Positions 18,525 through 29,530 are shown, counted from the first letter of the stretch. The stretch: 64,000 bases of DNA from Diaphorobacter limosus (GCF_033100095.1 NZ_CP136921.1:3933001-3997000), one strand, 5' to 3'. Translations and numbers: made by a program. Notes: generated from the sequence alone by a model not told the origin.

Positions 18525-18821
18525 GCCATTGAGCGCTTCCCGGCCGCTATCCCGAAGCCTGCAGTAGGGCTTTTGCCGCCGGCAGTGCCCTGGGGCTGAA
18601 GGTGCTATTCATGAATTTCGATAGAATGGCGGCCCTGAATCGGAGGTGTTCGATATATATTCGCGGTCTCCGCGTCACCATGTGAAAACACATGATGCCA
18701 ATCACAGGTGCTCCACAGTTTGCGCACATGTTGTCCAAAACTGGCGCTCTCAATCTGTGGATTAACTGTTGATAAGTTTCCGTTGCAGCATGGCAACGAC
18801 CCTGTCCGCTAGCTGGCCGGC
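18525..18821. other. Intergenic region between degP and the small RNA, with palindromes
   Basis: No convincing gene is seen. Notable sites are a TAGAAT box near 18620, a perfect inverted repeat CATGTG-AAAA-CACATG at 18679-18694, and two one-mismatch DnaA-box-like nonamers at 18756-18764 and 18767-18775. A 24-codon frame starting ATGAATTTCGATAGAATGG near 18609 has a weak context and I do not call it. Confidence 0.4.
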
Positions 18822-18850
18822 CTTTCCCCAAGGGCCTTTTTGCCTACAAT
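18822..18850 (+). promoter_or_regulatory. Promoter of the putative small RNA
   Basis: A TACAAT -10 box lies at 18845-18850. The -35 position about 17 bases upstream reads CTTTCC, a weak match. Transcription would begin near 18857. Confidence 0.5.
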
Positions 18851-18856
18851 GAGGCT

Positions 18857-18922
18857 CCAACTATCGCAGTTGCCAAAGATTGTTGGTTCAGGGCGCGTCG
18901 CTTATCTGACGCGCCCTTTTTT
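18857..18922 (+). ncRNA. Putative small RNA upstream of lepA
   Basis: A roughly 65-base unit lies between a TACAAT box and a strong intrinsic terminator. It contains a 5-bp stem-loop CAACT-ATCGC-AGTTG at 18858-18872 and an unpaired linker. It ends in a perfect 9-bp GGGCGCGTC / GACGCGCCC hairpin followed by six T. There is no reading frame of useful length. The alternative is a terminated leader controlling lepA, but lepA starts 45 bases beyond the T-tract. I do not assign it to a known RNA family. Confidence 0.6.
18891..18922 (+). terminator. Strong intrinsic terminator
   Basis: Perfect 9-bp GC-rich stem at 18891-18899 and 18908-18916 with an 8-base loop and a T6 tract at 18917-18922. It ends the putative small RNA and isolates lepA from upstream transcription. 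Confidence 0.9.
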
Positions 18923-18966
18923 CTTGCCCACGGTCTTGCCATTCCATCATTTGTCGTATCCCGTTG

Positions 18967-20775
<1,809 letters not shown>

Positions 20776-20779
20776 CAGC

Positions 20780-21754
20780 GTGCAAGCCATGCAATACATC
20801 ACGGCCGCGGTGCTCGCGGCGTTTGTGAGCTATATCGGCGCCTGGTATATGGGCGCCATCGAGGGCAATTTCGCGCTGCTGCTGCTGCTGGCCACCGTGG
20901 TCACGGGCGCCTACTGGCTGGCCGAACGCATTGTGTTTCTGCCGCAGCGGCGCCAGGCGGCGCAGGCGATCGAGGATGCCGCGGCGCAGCGCCGTGCCGA
21001 GCTTGACCGCATGGGCATCAAGAAGGTCGATGGCGACGTGGCCGAGGCCAAGGGCCGCATCCTCATGCAGCCCTGGTGGCTGGATTGGACGGCAGGCCTG
21101 TTCCCGGTGATTGCCGTGGTGTTCCTGCTGCGCTCCTTCCTGTTCGAGCCCTTCAAGATCCCCTCGGGCTCGATGATTCCCACGCTGCTGGTGGGCGACC
21201 TGATTTTGGTGAACAAGTTCACCTACGGCCTGCGCCTGCCGGTGATCAACACCAAGATCACGCAGGGCAATCCGGTGCAGCGCGGCGATGTGATGGTGTT
21301 CCGCTACCCGCCCCAGCCGAGCATGGACTACATCAAGCGCGTCGTCGGCCTGCCCGGCGACGAGGTGGCGTATCTGGACAAGCGCCTCACGGTCAACGGC
21401 CAACCCGTTCCGACCACGGCGCTGCCGGACTTTTTCGAGCAGGACAGCATGCGCTACTTCCGCCAGTTCGAGGAGCAACTGGGCACGCACAAACACCGTT
21501 TGTTGAACAGCCCCGAGGCCCCGGCCTTCGTGCAGGGGGCGAGCAATTTCAAGTTCCGCGATCAGTGCCGATATAGCGTGGAGGGCGTCACCTGCAAGGT
21601 GCCCGAGGGCCACTATTTCCTGATGGGTGACAACCGTGATAATTCGCTCGATTCGCGCTACTGGGGCTTCGTGCCCGACGAGAACATCGTTGGCAAGGCC
21701 TTCTTCGTGTGGATGAATTTTGGCAACCTCAAGCGCATCGGGTCGTTCAACTAG
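20780..21754 (+). CDS. lepB: Signal peptidase I
   Basis: A 324-residue inner-membrane peptidase that cleaves Sec and Tat signal peptides. Transmembrane segments lie near residues 5-24, 32-50 and 108-125. The catalytic Ser is in the PSGSMIPTL motif near 130, and the catalytic Lys is in YIKRVVGLPGD. The GDNRDNSLDSR box is present. The GTG at 20780 has a GGAGG site nine bases upstream and is preferred to the ATG at 20789. Four bases separate it from lepA. Confidence 0.96.
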   Translation: MQAMQYITAAVLAAFVSYIGAWYMGAIEGNFALLLLLATVVTGAYWLAERIVFLPQRRQAAQAIEDAAAQRRAELDRMGIKKVDGDVAEAKGRILMQPWWLDWTAGLFPVIAVVFLLRSFLFEPFKIPSGSMIPTLLVGDLILVNKFTYGLRLPVINTKITQGNPVQRGDVMVFRYPPQPSMDYIKRVVGLPGDEVAYLDKRLTVNGQPVPTTALPDFFEQDSMRYFRQFEEQLGTHKHRLLNSPEAPAFVQGASNFKFRDQCRYSVEGVTCKVPEGHYFLMGDNRDNSLDSRYWGFVPDENIVGKAFFVWMNFGNLKRIGSFN

Positions 21755-21781
21755 TCCAGCTACACAGAGGGAGATTCAGGT

Positions 21782-22147
21782 ATGGGTTTGCACCGCAGCG
21801 CAACGCGTGCGCGCCAACGGGGGCTGTCGTTCATTGGCGTGATCTTTGTCGGCCTGATCGCCGTGGCGGCATTTGCCATTGGCGGGCAGTCGGTGCCGGT
21901 GTTCCTCGAATACGCCAACATCAAGAAGGCGGCCGCCAAGGCCGCGCGCGACGGCAACACGGTGCCCGAGATCCGCGCCGCATTCGACCGCGCGGCGCAG
22001 ATTGACGACATCCATTCCATTTCCGGCAAGGACCTGGAGATCACCAAGCGCAACGACAAGGTGGTGGTGTCGTTCAACTACTCGCGCGAGATCCCGCTGG
22101 CGGGGCCGGCCTACCTGGTCTACCGCTTCCAAGAATCGACGAATTAG
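21782..22147 (+). CDS. DUF4845 family membrane protein
   Basis: A 121-residue protein with a basic N terminus ([10 protein letters not shown]), one hydrophobic segment at about residues 15-35, and a soluble C-terminal domain. Sequence and its place between lepB and rnc match the DUF4845 family. The N terminus, RG followed by [10 protein letters not shown], superficially resembles a type IV pilin leader, though the Glu at +5 is missing. A GAGGGAGA ribosome-binding site is present. Function unknown. Its TAG shares one base with the rnc GTG. Confidence 0.82.
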   Translation: MGLHRSATRARQRGLSFIGVIFVGLIAVAAFAIGGQSVPVFLEYANIKKAAAKAARDGNTVPEIRAAFDRAAQIDDIHSISGKDLEITKRNDKVVVSFNYSREIPLAGPAYLVYRFQESTN

Positions 22148-22833
22148 TGCCAGCCGACAGTCTCTCTGCGCTGCAGCATCGGTTGCAGCACCGGTTCTCA
22201 GACCCCTCGCTGCTGCAGCGTGCCGTCACGCATCGCAGCTACTCCTCAGAGCACAACGAACGCCTGGAATTCCTTGGCGACTCGGTGCTGAACCTGGCCG
22301 TCTCCAGCCTGCTGTTCAGGCGCATGCAGGGCCTGCCCGAGGGTGAGCTCTCGCGCGTGCGTGCCCTGCTGGTCAAGCAGGACTCGCTCCACCGCATTGC
22401 CATGCGCCTGCAGCTGCCCCAGGTGCTGCGCCTGGGCGAGGGCGAGTCCAAGTCCGGCGGCAAGCTGCGTCCGTCCATCCTGGCCGACGCGCTGGAGGCC
22501 ATCATCGGCGCTGTCTATCTGGACGCGGGCTACGACCAGGCCGAGGCCCTGGTGCACCGCCTGTTAGAGGGCGTGGAGCTGAGCCCGCGCCTGCAGGAGG
22601 CCGCCAAGGACGCCAAGACCGCATTGCAGGAGTGGCTGCAGGGTCGCAAAATGAAGCTGCCGCAGTACCAGGTGATAGACACCACGGGCGCGGCGCACAA
22701 CCAGGTGTTCCATGTCGAGTGCCTGGTGGCCGAGCTGCAACTGACAGCGCGCGGCAGCGGCGCATCGCGCCGCGCGGCAGAGCAGGCCGCCGCCAGCGCC
22801 ATGCTGGCCCAACTGAAAGTGAAACAGGCATGA
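22147..22833 (+). CDS. rnc: Ribonuclease III
   Basis: Cleaves double-stranded RNA in rRNA and mRNA processing. The 228-residue protein has the RNase III signature [11 protein letters not shown] near residue 38, with catalytic acidic residues, and [15 protein letters not shown]-terminal double-stranded RNA-binding domain ends in [14 protein letters not shown]. The GTG at 22147 overlaps the preceding stop by one base. It overlaps era by four bases. Confidence 0.97.
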   Translation: MPADSLSALQHRLQHRFSDPSLLQRAVTHRSYSSEHNERLEFLGDSVLNLAVSSLLFRRMQGLPEGELSRVRALLVKQDSLHRIAMRLQLPQVLRLGEGESKSGGKLRPSILADALEAIIGAVYLDAGYDQAEALVHRLLEGVELSPRLQEAAKDAKTALQEWLQGRKMKLPQYQVIDTTGAAHNQVFHVECLVAELQLTARGSGASRRAAEQAAASAMLAQLKVKQA

Positions 22834-23861
22834 ATGCTATGAATACTGAAGCTGGTGACGCCCATGAGTCGGGCGCCAGCGGCCAAATAGACCAAAACCA
22901 ACAGAACGACCTGGAGGCCATGCTGGCCGCCGCGCGCCCCGGCACCGGCGCGCCAGCCGACGCGGCCGGTCAGCGCTGCGGCCTGATCGCCATCGTCGGC
23001 AAGCCCAACGTGGGCAAGTCGACGCTGATGAACGCCCTGGTCGGCCAGAAGATCAGCATCACCAGCCGCAAGGCGCAGACCACGCGCCACCGCATCACCG
23101 GCATACGCACGCGCGGTGCCACGCAGTTCGTGTTTGTCGATACCCCCGGCTTTCAGACCCGGCACAGCACGGCGCTGAACAAATCGCTGAACAAGACCGT
23201 GATCGGCGCGATCGGCGACGTGGATCTGATCCTGTTCGTCGTCGAGGCCGGCAGCTTCACCCTGGCCGACGCCAAGGTCTTGAGCCTGTTCAAGCCCGGC
23301 ATCCCCACGCTGCTCATTGCCAACAAGCTCGACACCGTGCACCGCCGCGCCGACATCGCGCCCTGGCTCAAGAGCATGCAGGAGCGCCACCCGTTCGCCG
23401 AGTTCGTGCCCATGTCGGCCAAGAAGCGTGACGACATCGAGCGCCTCTACGGCATCTGCGAAAAATACCTGCCCGAGCAGGCCTGGTGGTACGCCGAGGA
23501 CGAGTTGACCGACCGCAGCGAGAAGTTTCTGGCCAGCGAGACGGTGCGCGAAAAGCTGTTTCGCTTCACCGGCGACGAGCTGCCCTACACCTCCACCGTG
23601 GTCATCGACAAGTTCGACGAAGAGGCGAGCAAGCAGCACAAACGCTTTCTGCGCATCGCGGCCACCATCGTGGTCGAGCGCGACAGCCACAAGGCCATGA
23701 TCATCGGTGAGAAGGGCGAGCGCCTGAAGCGCATCAGCACCGAGGCGCGCCAGGAGCTGGAAAAGCTCATGGACGCCAAGGTGTTCCTGGAGGTCTGGGT
23801 CAAGGTGCGCTCGGGCTGGGCCGACGACGAGGCCCGCGTGCGCTCGTTTGGCTATGAGTGA
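22830..23861 (+). CDS. era: GTPase Era
   Basis: GTP-binding protein needed for 16S rRNA maturation and 30S assembly. The 343-residue protein has G1 GKPNVGKST near 58, G3 DTPGF, G4 NKLD, and a C-terminal KH domain with [12 protein letters not shown]. It carries an N-terminal polar extension of about 45 residues compared with E. coli Era (301 residues). The start at 22830 overlaps rnc (ATGA); a second Met three codons later is possible. The classical rnc-era-recO order is kept. Confidence 0.95.
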   Translation: MNAMNTEAGDAHESGASGQIDQNQQNDLEAMLAAARPGTGAPADAAGQRCGLIAIVGKPNVGKSTLMNALVGQKISITSRKAQTTRHRITGIRTRGATQFVFVDTPGFQTRHSTALNKSLNKTVIGAIGDVDLILFVVEAGSFTLADAKVLSLFKPGIPTLLIANKLDTVHRRADIAPWLKSMQERHPFAEFVPMSAKKRDDIERLYGICEKYLPEQAWWYAEDELTDRSEKFLASETVREKLFRFTGDELPYTSTVVIDKFDEEASKQHKRFLRIAATIVVERDSHKAMIIGEKGERLKRISTEARQELEKLMDAKVFLEVWVKVRSGWADDEARVRSFGYE

Positions 23862-23870
23862 TTGGCGAGA

Positions 23871-23953
23871 AGTAAGTGGTGAATGGTGAGTGGTGAGTGG
23901 CAGATTCGCCTCGCGCCCATTCACCACTCACGACTTACCACTCACCACTTACC
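23871..23953. repeat. Period-7 inverted repeat between era and recO
   Basis: The left arm (23871-23900) is built of GTGAATG, GTGAGTG, GTGAGTG units. The right arm (23918-23952) is built of complementary CATTCAC, CACTCAC, GACTTAC, CACTCAC, CACTTAC units, with about 17 bases between the arms. A C8 run follows before recO. The arms could form a long hairpin with several pairing registers. Confidence 0.8.
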
Positions 23954-23964
23954 CCCCCCTAAAA

Positions 23965-24750
23965 ATGGCCACGCGCCGCATTGCCGACGAGCCCGCCTTC
24001 ATTCTGCACAGCTATGACTGGAGCGAGTCCAGCCTGATCCTGGAATGCTTCACGCGCCACCATGGGCGCGTGGCGCTGGTCGCCAAGGGGGCGAAGAAGC
24101 CGACCTCCAACTTCCGCCCGGTGCTGCTGCCGCTGCAGCCGCTGCGCCTGGGCTGGACCTGGGGCGGCGAGGTAGGGCAGGGCGAGATCCATGCGCTCAA
24201 GGGCGCGGAATGGGTGGGTGGCCATGTCATGCCGGTGGGCGATGCGCTGCTGTCGGGCCTGTACCTGAACGAGCTGCTGATGCGCCTGCTGGCGCGCGAG
24301 GACACCCATGCCCCGCTGTTCGATCTGTACGCCGGCGTGGTGCGCGTGCTGGGCAGTGGCGAGCATGGCGAGGCGCTGGAGCCGGTGCTGCGCGCCTTCG
24401 AGCTGTTGCTGCTGCGCGAAATCGGCTTGCTGCCCGCGCTCGACACCGAGACCGCCACGCTGGCGCCGCTGGCCGACGCATCGCGCTACACCCTGCTGGC
24501 CGAGGGTGGCCTGCGCGCCGCCACGCCGGACGACCGCGCGGCGCTCTCCGGCGCGCAGTGGCAGGCGCTGCAGCGGTCGCTGGACGAGGATGGGGCGGCC
24601 AGCTATGGCGCCGTGCTGCGCGTTGTTGCCGGCCGTGGATTTGCCGCTGCGGCCGAGCTCAAGGCCCAATTGCGGGCGCTGCTGCAATACCATTGCGGCA
24701 GCCCTTTGCTGCGCACGCGCCAGCTCATGATGGACTTGCAATCGCTATGA
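23965..24750 (+). CDS. recO: DNA repair protein RecO
   Basis: RecFOR-pathway mediator that helps load RecA onto SSB-coated DNA. The 261-residue protein has an N-terminal OB fold including [19 protein letters not shown] and a helical C-terminal domain. The usual zinc cysteines are not seen, as in other proteobacterial RecO. The ATG at 23965 is preferred. An upstream in-frame start at 23890 would translate the heptamer repeat, giving an unlikely [13 protein letters not shown] extension. It overlaps pdxJ by four bases. Confidence 0.93.
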   Translation: MATRRIADEPAFILHSYDWSESSLILECFTRHHGRVALVAKGAKKPTSNFRPVLLPLQPLRLGWTWGGEVGQGEIHALKGAEWVGGHVMPVGDALLSGLYLNELLMRLLAREDTHAPLFDLYAGVVRVLGSGEHGEALEPVLRAFELLLLREIGLLPALDTETATLAPLADASRYTLLAEGGLRAATPDDRAALSGAQWQALQRSLDEDGAASYGAVLRVVAGRGFAAAAELKAQLRALLQYHCGSPLLRTRQLMMDLQSL

Positions 24751-25526
24751 CCACACACCCTCGCACCGCCCTCTCGGTCAATGTCAACAAGGTCGCCCTG
24801 GTGCGCAACACGCGCCACCTGGGCATACCCAGCGTCCTGCGCGCCGCCCAGCTGTGCCTGGAGGCGGGGGCCGACGGCATCACCGTGCACCCCCGGCCCG
24901 ATGAGCGTCATATCCGCGCGCAAGACGTGTACGAGCTGGCCGAGCTGCTCGGCCAGTGGCCCGAGGCGGAGTTCAACATCGAGGGCAACCCCACGCACAA
25001 CCTGATGGAATTCATCCGGCAGGTGCGCCCGCATCAGGCCACCTTCGTGCCCGACAGCGTGGGCCAGTTCACCAGTGACCATGGCTGGAACTTTCCCCAG
25101 GACGCCGAGCGCCTGGAGCCGCTGATCCAGGAGTGCCGCGAGCTGGGCGTGCGCGTGAGCCTGTTCATGGACCCGATCCCTGAGCAGATGGCCGCCGCCC
25201 GCGCCGTCGGCGCCGACCGCGTGGAGCTGTACACCGAGCCCTACGCCGCCGCCTGGGCCACGCCCCAGCGCTCGGATCAGCTGGCGCGCTACCGCCTGGC
25301 GGCGCAGGCTGCCATCACCGCCGGCCTGGGCGTGAACGCCGGCCATGACCTGAACCGGGACAACCTGGCGGACTTCCTGGCCGCCGTGCCAGGCGTGCTG
25401 GAGGTGTCGATAGGCCACGCGCTGATCGCCGACGCGCTGGAGCTGGGCTACGCCGACACCGTCACCGCCTATCAGCGCTGCATAGACCAGGGCATGGCGG
25501 AACGCGCCCTGAGCGAGCGGCGATAA
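24747..25526 (+). CDS. pdxJ: Pyridoxine 5'-phosphate synthase
   Basis: Condenses 1-deoxyxylulose 5-phosphate with 3-amino-2-oxopropyl phosphate to form pyridoxine phosphate. The 259-residue TIM-barrel protein has [12 protein letters not shown] near the N terminus and [11 protein letters not shown] near 47. The catalytic Glu is in FNIEGNPT, and His is in GVNAGHDLN. The start at 24747 overlaps recO. The recO-pdxJ-acpS order is conserved in proteobacteria. Confidence 0.97.
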   Translation: MTTHPRTALSVNVNKVALVRNTRHLGIPSVLRAAQLCLEAGADGITVHPRPDERHIRAQDVYELAELLGQWPEAEFNIEGNPTHNLMEFIRQVRPHQATFVPDSVGQFTSDHGWNFPQDAERLEPLIQECRELGVRVSLFMDPIPEQMAAARAVGADRVELYTEPYAAAWATPQRSDQLARYRLAAQAAITAGLGVNAGHDLNRDNLADFLAAVPGVLEVSIGHALIADALELGYADTVTAYQRCIDQGMAERALSERR

Positions 25527-25531
25527 GCCTT

Positions 25532-25560
25532 CGCCCAACGCCCAACGCCCAACGCCCAAC
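25532..25560 (+). repeat. Four tandem CGCCCAA heptamers immediately before acpS
   Basis: CGCCCAA is repeated exactly four times (25532-25559) plus one C. It occupies nearly all of the gap between the pdxJ stop and the acpS ATG at 25561. No Shine-Dalgarno sequence is present in that gap. Confidence 0.95.
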
Positions 25561-25953
25561 ATGATCTACGGCATAGGCACCGACATCTGCGACGTGCGCC
25601 GCATACGCGCCAGCGTGGAGCGCCATGGCGAGCGCTTTGCCGCCAAGGTGCTGGCCGACGCCGAGCTGGCCGCCTGGCGCCAGCGCAGCAGCCGCTGGCC
25701 CGAGCGCGGCCTGCGTTACCTGGCCACGCGCTTTTCCGCCAAGGAGGCCTTCAGCAAGGCCATAGGCCTCGGCATGCGCATGCCCATGACCTGGCGCCAT
25801 TGCGAGGTGGCCAACCTGCCCACCGGCCAGCCGGTGATCGTGCTGCATGGCGCGCTCAAGCAATGGTTTGAGGCGCGCGGTCTGCGCGCCCACCTGAGCG
25901 TGACCGACGAGAGCGATTACGCGGCGAGCTTCTGCGTGGTTGAGAAGATTTAA
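25561..25953 (+). CDS. acpS: Holo-[acyl-carrier-protein] synthase
   Basis: Transfers 4'-phosphopantetheine from CoA to apo-ACP. The 130-residue protein has Asp8 in GIGTDICDV and Glu in [13 protein letters not shown] near 61, the magnesium-binding pair of AcpS. Length is normal. The ATG at 25561 follows a CGCCCAA heptamer tract rather than a ribosome-binding site, so initiation probably depends on coupling with pdxJ. The ACP substrate is encoded about 12 kb away in the same window. Confidence 0.96.
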   Translation: MIYGIGTDICDVRRIRASVERHGERFAAKVLADAELAAWRQRSSRWPERGLRYLATRFSAKEAFSKAIGLGMRMPMTWRHCEVANLPTGQPVIVLHGALKQWFEARGLRAHLSVTDESDYAASFCVVEKI

Positions 25954-26013
25954 GCAAAAAACGGCTCTAGCGCCTATCCATAAAGCGCAAACAGCTATCA
26001 AAACAGAAGTAAT
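25954..26013. repeat. Dispersed hairpin element upstream of nagZ, copy 5
   Basis: A good copy: CTCTAGCGCCTATCCATAAA, then GCGCAAACAGCTATCAAAAC, then AGAAGTAA. It ends six bases before the nagZ ATG, so it forms the immediate leader of that gene and lies just after the acpS stop. Confidence 0.8.
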
Positions 26014-26019
26014 TTGAGA

Positions 26020-27102
26020 ATGACTGAACACGCCCCCCTGATCATCGATGTGGCCGGCACCGGCCTGAGCGACACCGACCGCCGCCGCCTGGCCCACCCG
26101 CTCGTCGGCGGCATCATCCTGTTTGCGCGCAACTGGCAGGACAGGGCCCAGCTGCTGCAACTCACCGCCGCCATCAAGGCCGTGCGCCATGACCTGTTGA
26201 TCTGTGTCGATCACGAGGGCGGGCGCGTGCAGCGTTTTCGCACCGATGGCTTCACGCATGTCCCGCCCATGCGCGCCCTGGGCGAGCTGTGGATGAATGA
26301 CGGCAAAGCAGGGCAGGGCAGCGGCGCCCTGCGCGCCATGGATGCGGCCACGGCCGCCGGCTATGTGCTGGGCGCCGAGCTGCGCGCCTGCGGCGTCGAT
26401 TTCAGCTTCACCCCGGTGCTGGACTTGGACTGGGGCGAGAGCGGCGTGATTGGCGACCGCGCCTTCGCCCGCGACCCGCGCGTCGTCGCCATGCTGGCGC
26501 GCGCCCTGATGCAGGGCCTGCTGCAGGCGGGCATGGCCAACTGCGGCAAGCATTTCCCCGGCCACGGCTTCGTCAAGGCGGATTCGCACACCGAGATTCC
26601 GATCGACAGGCGCAGCCTCAAGGCCATCCTGGCCGAAGATGCCGCGCCCTATCCGTGGCTGTCCACGGTGCTCACCAGCGTCATGCCGGCACATGTCATC
26701 TACCCCAAGATCGATGCTCGCCCGGCGGGCTTCTCGGCCAAGTGGCTGCAGGACATACTGCGCGGCCGGTTGCGCTTTGACGGCGCCATCTTCAGCGACG
26801 ACCTGAGCATGGAAGGCGCGCGCCGCCTGGACGGACAGGTCGTGAGCTACACCGACGCCGGCGTGGCCGCGCTGAACGCCGGCTGCGACCTGGTGCTGCT
26901 GTGCAACCAGAGCCTGGAGGGCGGCGCCGGGGTGGACGAGCTGATAGCCGGCCTGGCCACCGCCCAGGCGCAGGGCCGCTGGCAGGCCAGCGCCGCCAGC
27001 GAGGCGCGCCGCCTGGCCCTGCTGCCCGAGACCCTGCCCCAGCCCTGGGACGACCTGATGGTGCAGCCGGCCTACATGCACGCGCTCGATCTGCTGCCAT
27101 GA
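26020..27102 (+). CDS. nagZ: Beta-N-acetylhexosaminidase NagZ
   Basis: Family 3 glycoside hydrolase that removes GlcNAc from muropeptides in cell-wall recycling. The 360-residue protein has [10 protein letters not shown] near 64 and the GKHFPGHG...DSH catalytic-acid loop at 176-190. The nucleophile Asp260 is in FSDDLSM. No signal peptide, consistent with a cytosolic enzyme. The ATG at 26020 is chosen over a TTG two codons earlier. It overlaps the phosphofructokinase gene by four bases. Confidence 0.95.
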   Translation: MTEHAPLIIDVAGTGLSDTDRRRLAHPLVGGIILFARNWQDRAQLLQLTAAIKAVRHDLLICVDHEGGRVQRFRTDGFTHVPPMRALGELWMNDGKAGQGSGALRAMDAATAAGYVLGAELRACGVDFSFTPVLDLDWGESGVIGDRAFARDPRVVAMLARALMQGLLQAGMANCGKHFPGHGFVKADSHTEIPIDRRSLKAILAEDAAPYPWLSTVLTSVMPAHVIYPKIDARPAGFSAKWLQDILRGRLRFDGAIFSDDLSMEGARRLDGQVVSYTDAGVAALNAGCDLVLLCNQSLEGGAGVDELIAGLATAQAQGRWQASAASEARRLALLPETLPQPWDDLMVQPAYMHALDLLP

Positions 27103-28157
27103 ACATGCGTGTCGGTGTGCTGACTGGCGGGGGCGACTGCCCCGGCCTGAACGCGGTGATCCGCGCCGTCACCAAGTCGCTGATCCACCATGGCCACTGC
27201 GAGGTGCTGGGCATTGCCGACGGCTTCGAGGGCCTGATGGGCCAGACCCCGCGCACGCTGCCGCTGGCGTGGACGCAGGTCTCGGGCATCCTGCACATGG
27301 GCGGCACCATCCTGGGCACCAGCAACAGCGCCAACCCGCTCAAGGACGAGGCCACGCTCGCCCAGGTAGGGCGCAATGTGCGTGCCCTGGGCCTGGATGT
27401 GGTCGTGGCCATAGGCGGTGACGGCACCATGAGCCTGGCCCACAGCCTGCGCCAGGTGGGCCTGGCCTGCGTGGGCGTGCCCAAGACCATAGACAACGAC
27501 ATCGCGCTGTGCGAGCGCAGCTTTGGCTTCGACACCGCGGTGGCCACGGCCACCGAGGCATTGCACCGCGTGGAGAGCACTGCCAACAGCCACCACCGCG
27601 TGATGATCGTCGAGACCATGGGCCGCCACGCCGGCTGGCTGGCGCTGGAGGCGGGCATTGCCGGCGCGGCCGACATCATCCTGCTGCCCGAGATCGACTA
27701 CGACCTGCAGGCCATAGTCCAGCGCTGCCGCGAGCGCGAGCAGCGCCAGCGCTACACCATCATCTGCATAGGCGAGGGCGCCAAGCCGCGCGGTGGCGCC
27801 CTGACGGTGCGCGAGCATGTGGCCGGCAGCCCCGATCCGGTGCGCCTGGGCGGCGTGGGCCATGTACTGCGCCAGCAACTGCAGCCGCACCTGAAGAGCG
27901 AGGTGCGCGCCACGGTGCTGGGCTATGTGCAGCGCGGTGGCGACCCCACGCCGTTTGACCGCGTGCTGGCCACGCGCTTTGGCCACCACGCGGCGCAGCT
28001 GGTCATCGACGGGCAGCTGGGCCGCATGGTCACGCTGCAAAACGGTGGCATAGGCAGCGTGGAGATCGCCCAGGTGGCCAACACCCAGCGCACCGTGCCC
28101 CCCGGGCACGAGCTGATCACCGTGGCGCGCGATATTGGCGTGTGTTTTGGCGATTGA
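27099..28157 (+). CDS. 6-phosphofructokinase family protein
   Basis: A 352-residue PFK-family sugar-phosphate kinase. The N-terminal [17 protein letters not shown] and the GGDGT motif at 106-110 point to ATP use, because Gly rather than Asp occupies the phosphate-donor position. The PKTIDND segment at 128-134 has the Lys more typical of pyrophosphate-dependent enzymes. This Gly/Lys combination is known in actinobacterial ATP-PFKs. Many Comamonadaceae lack a classical PFK and use the Entner-Doudoroff route, so the physiological role is unclear. Translationally coupled to nagZ (ATGA). Confidence 0.88.
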   Translation: MNMRVGVLTGGGDCPGLNAVIRAVTKSLIHHGHCEVLGIADGFEGLMGQTPRTLPLAWTQVSGILHMGGTILGTSNSANPLKDEATLAQVGRNVRALGLDVVVAIGGDGTMSLAHSLRQVGLACVGVPKTIDNDIALCERSFGFDTAVATATEALHRVESTANSHHRVMIVETMGRHAGWLALEAGIAGAADIILLPEIDYDLQAIVQRCREREQRQRYTIICIGEGAKPRGGALTVREHVAGSPDPVRLGGVGHVLRQQLQPHLKSEVRATVLGYVQRGGDPTPFDRVLATRFGHHAAQLVIDGQLGRMVTLQNGGIGSVEIAQVANTQRTVPPGHELITVARDIGVCFGD

Positions 28158-28217
28158 GGCCAGGCCGTGAGGCCTGCCAGGCAGCACGGTAGGGCGTGAA
28201 AAATTAGGGCCGCGCTA

Positions 28218-28240
28218 AAGATTCATGTAAAATGAAACTT
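28218..28240 (+). promoter_or_regulatory. Predicted NsrR operator upstream of nnrS
   Basis: A 23-base imperfect palindrome with left half AAGATTCATGT and right half AAAATGAAACTT. It closely fits the NsrR consensus of two AAGATGCATTT half-sites. It overlaps a possible TAAAAT -10 and ends 46 bases before the nnrS ATG, a position suited to repression relieved by nitric oxide. Confidence 0.75.
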
Positions 28241-28286
28241 ATAAGTGGTTGCCGTTCCGGGCGTTTTCCACGTTTCAAGTTTCGTG

Positions 28287-29483
28287 ATGCAACTCCACCA
28301 AATTTCCGATAAACCCCAGCCTGCGGCAGTGCTGCCGGGCTGGCCCGTGCTGCGCCTGGGGTTCAGGCCCTTCTATCTGGCCTCGGCCCTGCTGGCCTGC
28401 CTTTCGGTACCGGTATGGGCGGCGGTGTTCCTGGGCTACTTCGACATGAAGTTGGAGCTCTCGCCCCTGCTGTGGCATGGGCACGAGATGCTGTTCGGCT
28501 TTGCCGCCGGGGTGATCGCCGGCTTCCTGCTCACGGCCGTCAAGGCCTGGACGGGGCTGGAGACGGCACGCGGGCCGCTGCTGGGCACCCTGGCCCTGGT
28601 GTGGGTGGCGGCGCGCATCGCGGCGCTGGTGGCGCCGTATCCGGTGTTCATGGGGCTGGACATGGCCTTGCTGCCGGCCGTGGCCCTGGTGCTGCTGCGC
28701 GTGCTCATCAAGTCCGGCAACAAGCGCAACATTCCGCTGGTGTCGCTGCTGGTGCTGATGTCCATCGCCAATCTGGTGTTCCATCTGTCGGTGCTGGGCG
28801 CCATTGCCGTGCCTGCCGTGGCGCCGCTGTATGCGCAGCTGGCGCTCGTCATCATGGTGATATGCGTGATGACCGGGCGCGTGGTGCCCATGTTCACCAA
28901 GAACGTCACGCCAGGCCTGGTCATCAACGTGTCGCGCAGGTTCGAACTCACGCTGCTCACCGTGACGGCCGCCACCCTGGCGCTGTGGGTGCTGGGCGCG
29001 CCCGCGCCGCTGGTCGGCGTGCTGAGTGCCGTGGCCGCAGTGCTGCATGCCGCACGGCTGTGGCAGTGGCACCCGCGGGTGACGCTCAAGCGTCCCATCC
29101 TGTGGATTCTGCATGCCTCTTACGCCTGGATGCCCATGGGCTTTGCGCTGCTGGCGCTGGCGCAATGGGGCCTGGTGGGGGTGTCGCTGGCCGTGCATGC
29201 ATTTGCCATCGGCGTGATTGGCGGGCTCATTATCGGCATGATCACCCGCACCGCGCGTGGCCATACCGGGCGGCCTTTGCTGGCCTCGCGCGGCGAGGTG
29301 GTGGCCTATGCACTGGTGCTGCTGGCCGCCGTGGCGCGCGTGCTGGTGCCTGCCCTGCAGCCGGCCTGGTATGCCTACGCCGTGGAGGCCGCAGCCTGCC
29401 TGTGGGCCGTGGCATTTGCGATCTATCTGGTGATCTACACCCCCTGGCTCACGCAAACGCGCCTGGATGGCAAGGATGGCTGA
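28287..29483 (+). CDS. nnrS: NnrS family haem-copper membrane protein
   Basis: A 398-residue polytopic protein with about 12 hydrophobic segments. NnrS proteins contain haem and copper and protect against nitrosative stress by limiting dinitrosyl-iron complexes. Characteristic segments are LRLGFRPFYL near residue 24, LLWHGHEMLFG near 65, GRVVPMFTKN near 205 and MITRTARGHTG near 330. These include the conserved His residues. The ATG at 28287 is chosen over an in-frame GTG at 28245 that would overlap the promoter region. A predicted NsrR operator lies upstream. A DUF2249 gene follows. Confidence 0.92.
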   Translation: MQLHQISDKPQPAAVLPGWPVLRLGFRPFYLASALLACLSVPVWAAVFLGYFDMKLELSPLLWHGHEMLFGFAAGVIAGFLLTAVKAWTGLETARGPLLGTLALVWVAARIAALVAPYPVFMGLDMALLPAVALVLLRVLIKSGNKRNIPLVSLLVLMSIANLVFHLSVLGAIAVPAVAPLYAQLALVIMVICVMTGRVVPMFTKNVTPGLVINVSRRFELTLLTVTAATLALWVLGAPAPLVGVLSAVAAVLHAARLWQWHPRVTLKRPILWILHASYAWMPMGFALLALAQWGLVGVSLAVHAFAIGVIGGLIIGMITRTARGHTGRPLLASRGEVVAYALVLLAAVARVLVPALQPAWYAYAVEAAACLWAVAFAIYLVIYTPWLTQTRLDGKDG

Positions 29484-29530
29484 GCCGTTTTTCTTTTTTC
29501 TCTCCGACTCTTTACCTGAAAGGTTGAACC

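Noticed and set aside
18679..18775. A replication origin in the degP-lepA gap
   Set aside because: Only two imperfect DnaA-like boxes, no AT-rich unwinding region, and no dnaA or dnaN gene nearby.
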